Below the pieces are notes generated by a model that was given only the letters and a program-made list of their open reading frames with translations, did no database searches and was not told the origin of the DNA. From Megascapheus bottae (taxonomy: Eukaryota > Chordata > Mammalia > Rodentia > Geomyidae), in assembly GCA_024803745.1 (NCBI GenBank), contig JANJXV010000004.1, positions 46,434,858-46,498,857 on the forward strand: a DNA stretch of 64,000 nucleotides. The letters are read 5' to 3'. This document shows, in pieces, positions 61,873 through 64,000 of this stretch (its first letter is position 1; every line of letters begins with the position of its first letter). The position numbers were made by a program, and so were the translations under genes.

Positions 61873-63363
61873 CTATAATAAGAGTTATGGTGTACTAATG
61901 AGGTTACAGTTTAATGTAATGCTACCACAAGTTTTGATGGAATATCACCAAAATCTTTTCAAAGAGTTTCTTCTATTATTTAGGTGTCTTCTTATTCCAG
62001 ATGCTCTGCTTCTGAGATTCCACTTTTGAAAAATTCTTATCCATAACGTGAAGTAGCATTCATAGACTTTTCTGAAAATTGAGGCGAAACAAAATAAAAC
62101 ATATGCTATCCTTTGTCCTCTAGGAAGAGTTTAGTTGTGGAGTAGAATAAATGCAGGGATCTGGGCTTCTGAAATAACACCTCAGCTACGCTTGGTTTTA
62201 TGAATACATGGGATTTCTTTAGAGTTATACATCATCTTCAATTTGTCATTAATCATTCTCTTGACATCTCTATACCACAACTCCTCAAGTTTTAATCCAC
62301 GTTCCAGGTACAACAGATTCACTTCCAACAGCTGTTCGAATATCTTGCTGAAAGATGAACCAGAGCTCCCTCTGAGGACAAAGAATTCACTGAGCAACCT
62401 GTTCAGAGTCTACAGTTTAGGGTTTGTTAGTCACCATATCACTTCATAGAATCAGTTTCAGAATTGATCTTGACTCTTTAGGTGGTCGTACTCAAGCCCC
62501 AAATAGCTAGAAGCTAAAAAGGCATTAACAAGCAGTTGGGAGTTGCCTATCTATATGCATCAACCTATATATTTATTTATTTATTGATCATAGCCTAGTT
62601 TTCTCAAAGGGAGAATTCATTTTTAGAGATAATTATAATAATAATTATAATAATTCTAGTAATTTTTCCATAATAATCTCCTAGGTTTTTAAATGTCCAT
62701 TCTAGTTTGTGTGACTTGTAACTTTTAATGTTTATTTTCCTCACTAAACTAGAAGTTCCTTGAAATAGAATAACACCAATGGGAAATTTAGCAATTTATA
62801 TACCTGAGTAAAAGAATGAATGAATGAATGATTGAGAGCAAAGAGTGAAATCTAGCACAGCATGATTGCAAGCTTAGGAAATTTAGAAGCAGAGTATATC
62901 TTAAATCTAAGCTTTGCTATCTTTTAATGTAGTATAGACTCACATTAATTGCTTAAATTTTAAGCCTCAGTTTCTTACTTGTTGAATTAGTTGACTTGTG
63001 TTATTTACTTACAGGTTACAGATAACGTATCTGGCACTTAAAAGCTTAATAAACAGTAGTACCTTTAGTGTTACGATGCAGAGCTCTTTGTTACTTGCTA
63101 AGTATACCAGAGGAAAAATACTGAATTATGGAGTTAGTTTTAAGGCTGGGTGCAGTTTGCTGTAGGAGTGCAGGCAGGCATCATGCTGTGTCACCATATC
63201 ACACGAGGTCAGGAGTCACATGCTCACTGTAGTCACTTTATGAATGGAGGTCATGGCACAGCTGCTATTCACATGGTTTATTGGCTGAGCCATATGAAAT
63301 TACTGACATCCAACCATTTTGGCATGCAAAAATAAAACATGAATGTGCCCTAAGCTGAGCCAC
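61873..63363. other. No gene seen
   Basis: AT-rich unique sequence with short TTTA and AATG runs near 62570 and 62815. No homology recognised. Confidence 0.5.
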
Positions 63364-63619
63364 ACAAAATCGCTTTATGAGGGGAGACTCAAGAGATCTC
63401 CTAGAGGCAGCTATAGCTGAGATGAGCAACATTACCGGGGGAAGCTAGGAAAAATTCAATGTTTCTGAGAGTAAAAATGGAGACAACGTGACAGAATTGT
63501 TTTATGAGGGGGAGACTCAAGAGATCTCCTAGAGGCAGCTATAGCTGAGACGAGCAGAATTTCCAGGGGAAGCTAGGAAATATTCAGTGTTTCTGATAAT
63601 GAAAATGGCGACAACATGA
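63364..63619. repeat. Two-copy 128-bp tandem repeat
   Basis: The unit with TTTATGAGGGGAGACTCAAG, AGATCTCCTAGAGGCAGCTA and GGGGAAGCTAGGAAA occurs at 63364-63491 and again at about 63492-63619. The copies are about 90% identical by eye and include ACAACGTGA / ACAACATGA. I do not recognise a parent transposon. Confidence 0.9.
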
Positions 63620-64000
63620 GCCAGGACAAGAAGCTGAAGAGGTAGACATGAGTGGATTATTGTAGCCATGTATAGACTACAGCATAGCTACAGACTGGAA
63701 GCACAAAATTGGAAAGACAGACTCTGAAATCCCAAATAGCATTGTGAGTAACTAAATTGGATATTGCCTCCATGGTGAGTTTCTTTAACTTTTTAGTGTA
63801 AATCAAATCATCTAGTTTCTTTTATGATACCTTTATGTTTTCATTTGTCCATAGCAATCTCATTCTTTTAAAAAATATTTTGTTTTATTCTAAAGGTGAT
63901 GTATAGATTAAAGTTATATAAGTAAGGTGATGAGCACATTTCTTGTAGAACATTCTTATCCCCTCACTTGTTTTCTCCCACTTTTCCTCCCCCTAAGTTG
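63620..64000. other. No gene seen
   Basis: Unique sequence to the window edge. Confidence 0.5.

Overview
This window is mammalian nuclear DNA, almost certainly rodent. It is AT-rich and gene-poor, with no operons, no dense ORFs and no multi-exon gene that I could recognise. What it holds is a thick layer of retrotransposons. The commonest SINE is a dimer: a tRNA-Ala/ID-type left monomer with pol III A and B boxes, joined by an A-rich linker to a second ID-like right monomer. That layout fits the IDL-Geo family of Geomyoidea (kangaroo rats, pocket mice, pocket gophers). The second SINE is a B1 (7SL-derived) + ID-like dimer of the B1-dID type. I therefore suggest a geomyoid or castorimorph rodent; the species is not established.

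Layout. 1-6.2 kb: a 5'-inverted L1 3' end, both SINE types, a 74-bp tandem duplication, and an L1 plus a SINE inserted at one and the same target. 6.2-9.4 kb: mostly unique sequence. 9.4-14.1 kb: old L1 pieces, one carrying a TG/TATC microsatellite, plus SINEs. 14.1-24 kb: unique DNA, then SINEs, an L1 end inserted inside a SINE (19.4-19.9 kb), a 2-kb L1 inserted at a SINE tail (20.8-22.7 kb), and GGA and TTC microsatellites. 24-33.4 kb: a strikingly repeat-poor stretch. 33.4-55 kb: scattered SINEs, L1 3' ends and two ancient MaLR-type LTRs. 55.4-61.9 kb: one 5'-truncated minus-strand L1 of about 4.1 kb that was later split by three insertions. 61.9-64 kb: unique DNA with a two-copy 128-bp tandem repeat.

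The only protein-coding homology outside L1 is an intronless, broken copy of class I beta-tubulin (TUBB), minus strand, 59612-58296. Deletions of 1, 16 and 1 bp account exactly for its 18-bp shortfall against the 444-codon gene plus stop. It lies inside the L1 ORF2 reverse-transcriptase region. It is preceded by about 209 bp of unidentified sequence, flanked by only a 5-bp repeat, and lacks a poly(A) tail at its 3' edge, so it is not a textbook processed pseudogene.

The best candidates for something undescribed are the chimeric tubulin retrocopy and a short, unnamed, retroposed sequence family present twice (19130-19310 and 57486-57600), each copy with its own target-site duplication. All repeat calls were made by eye; boundaries are usually good to a few bases where a target-site duplication is given and to about 10-30 bases otherwise.
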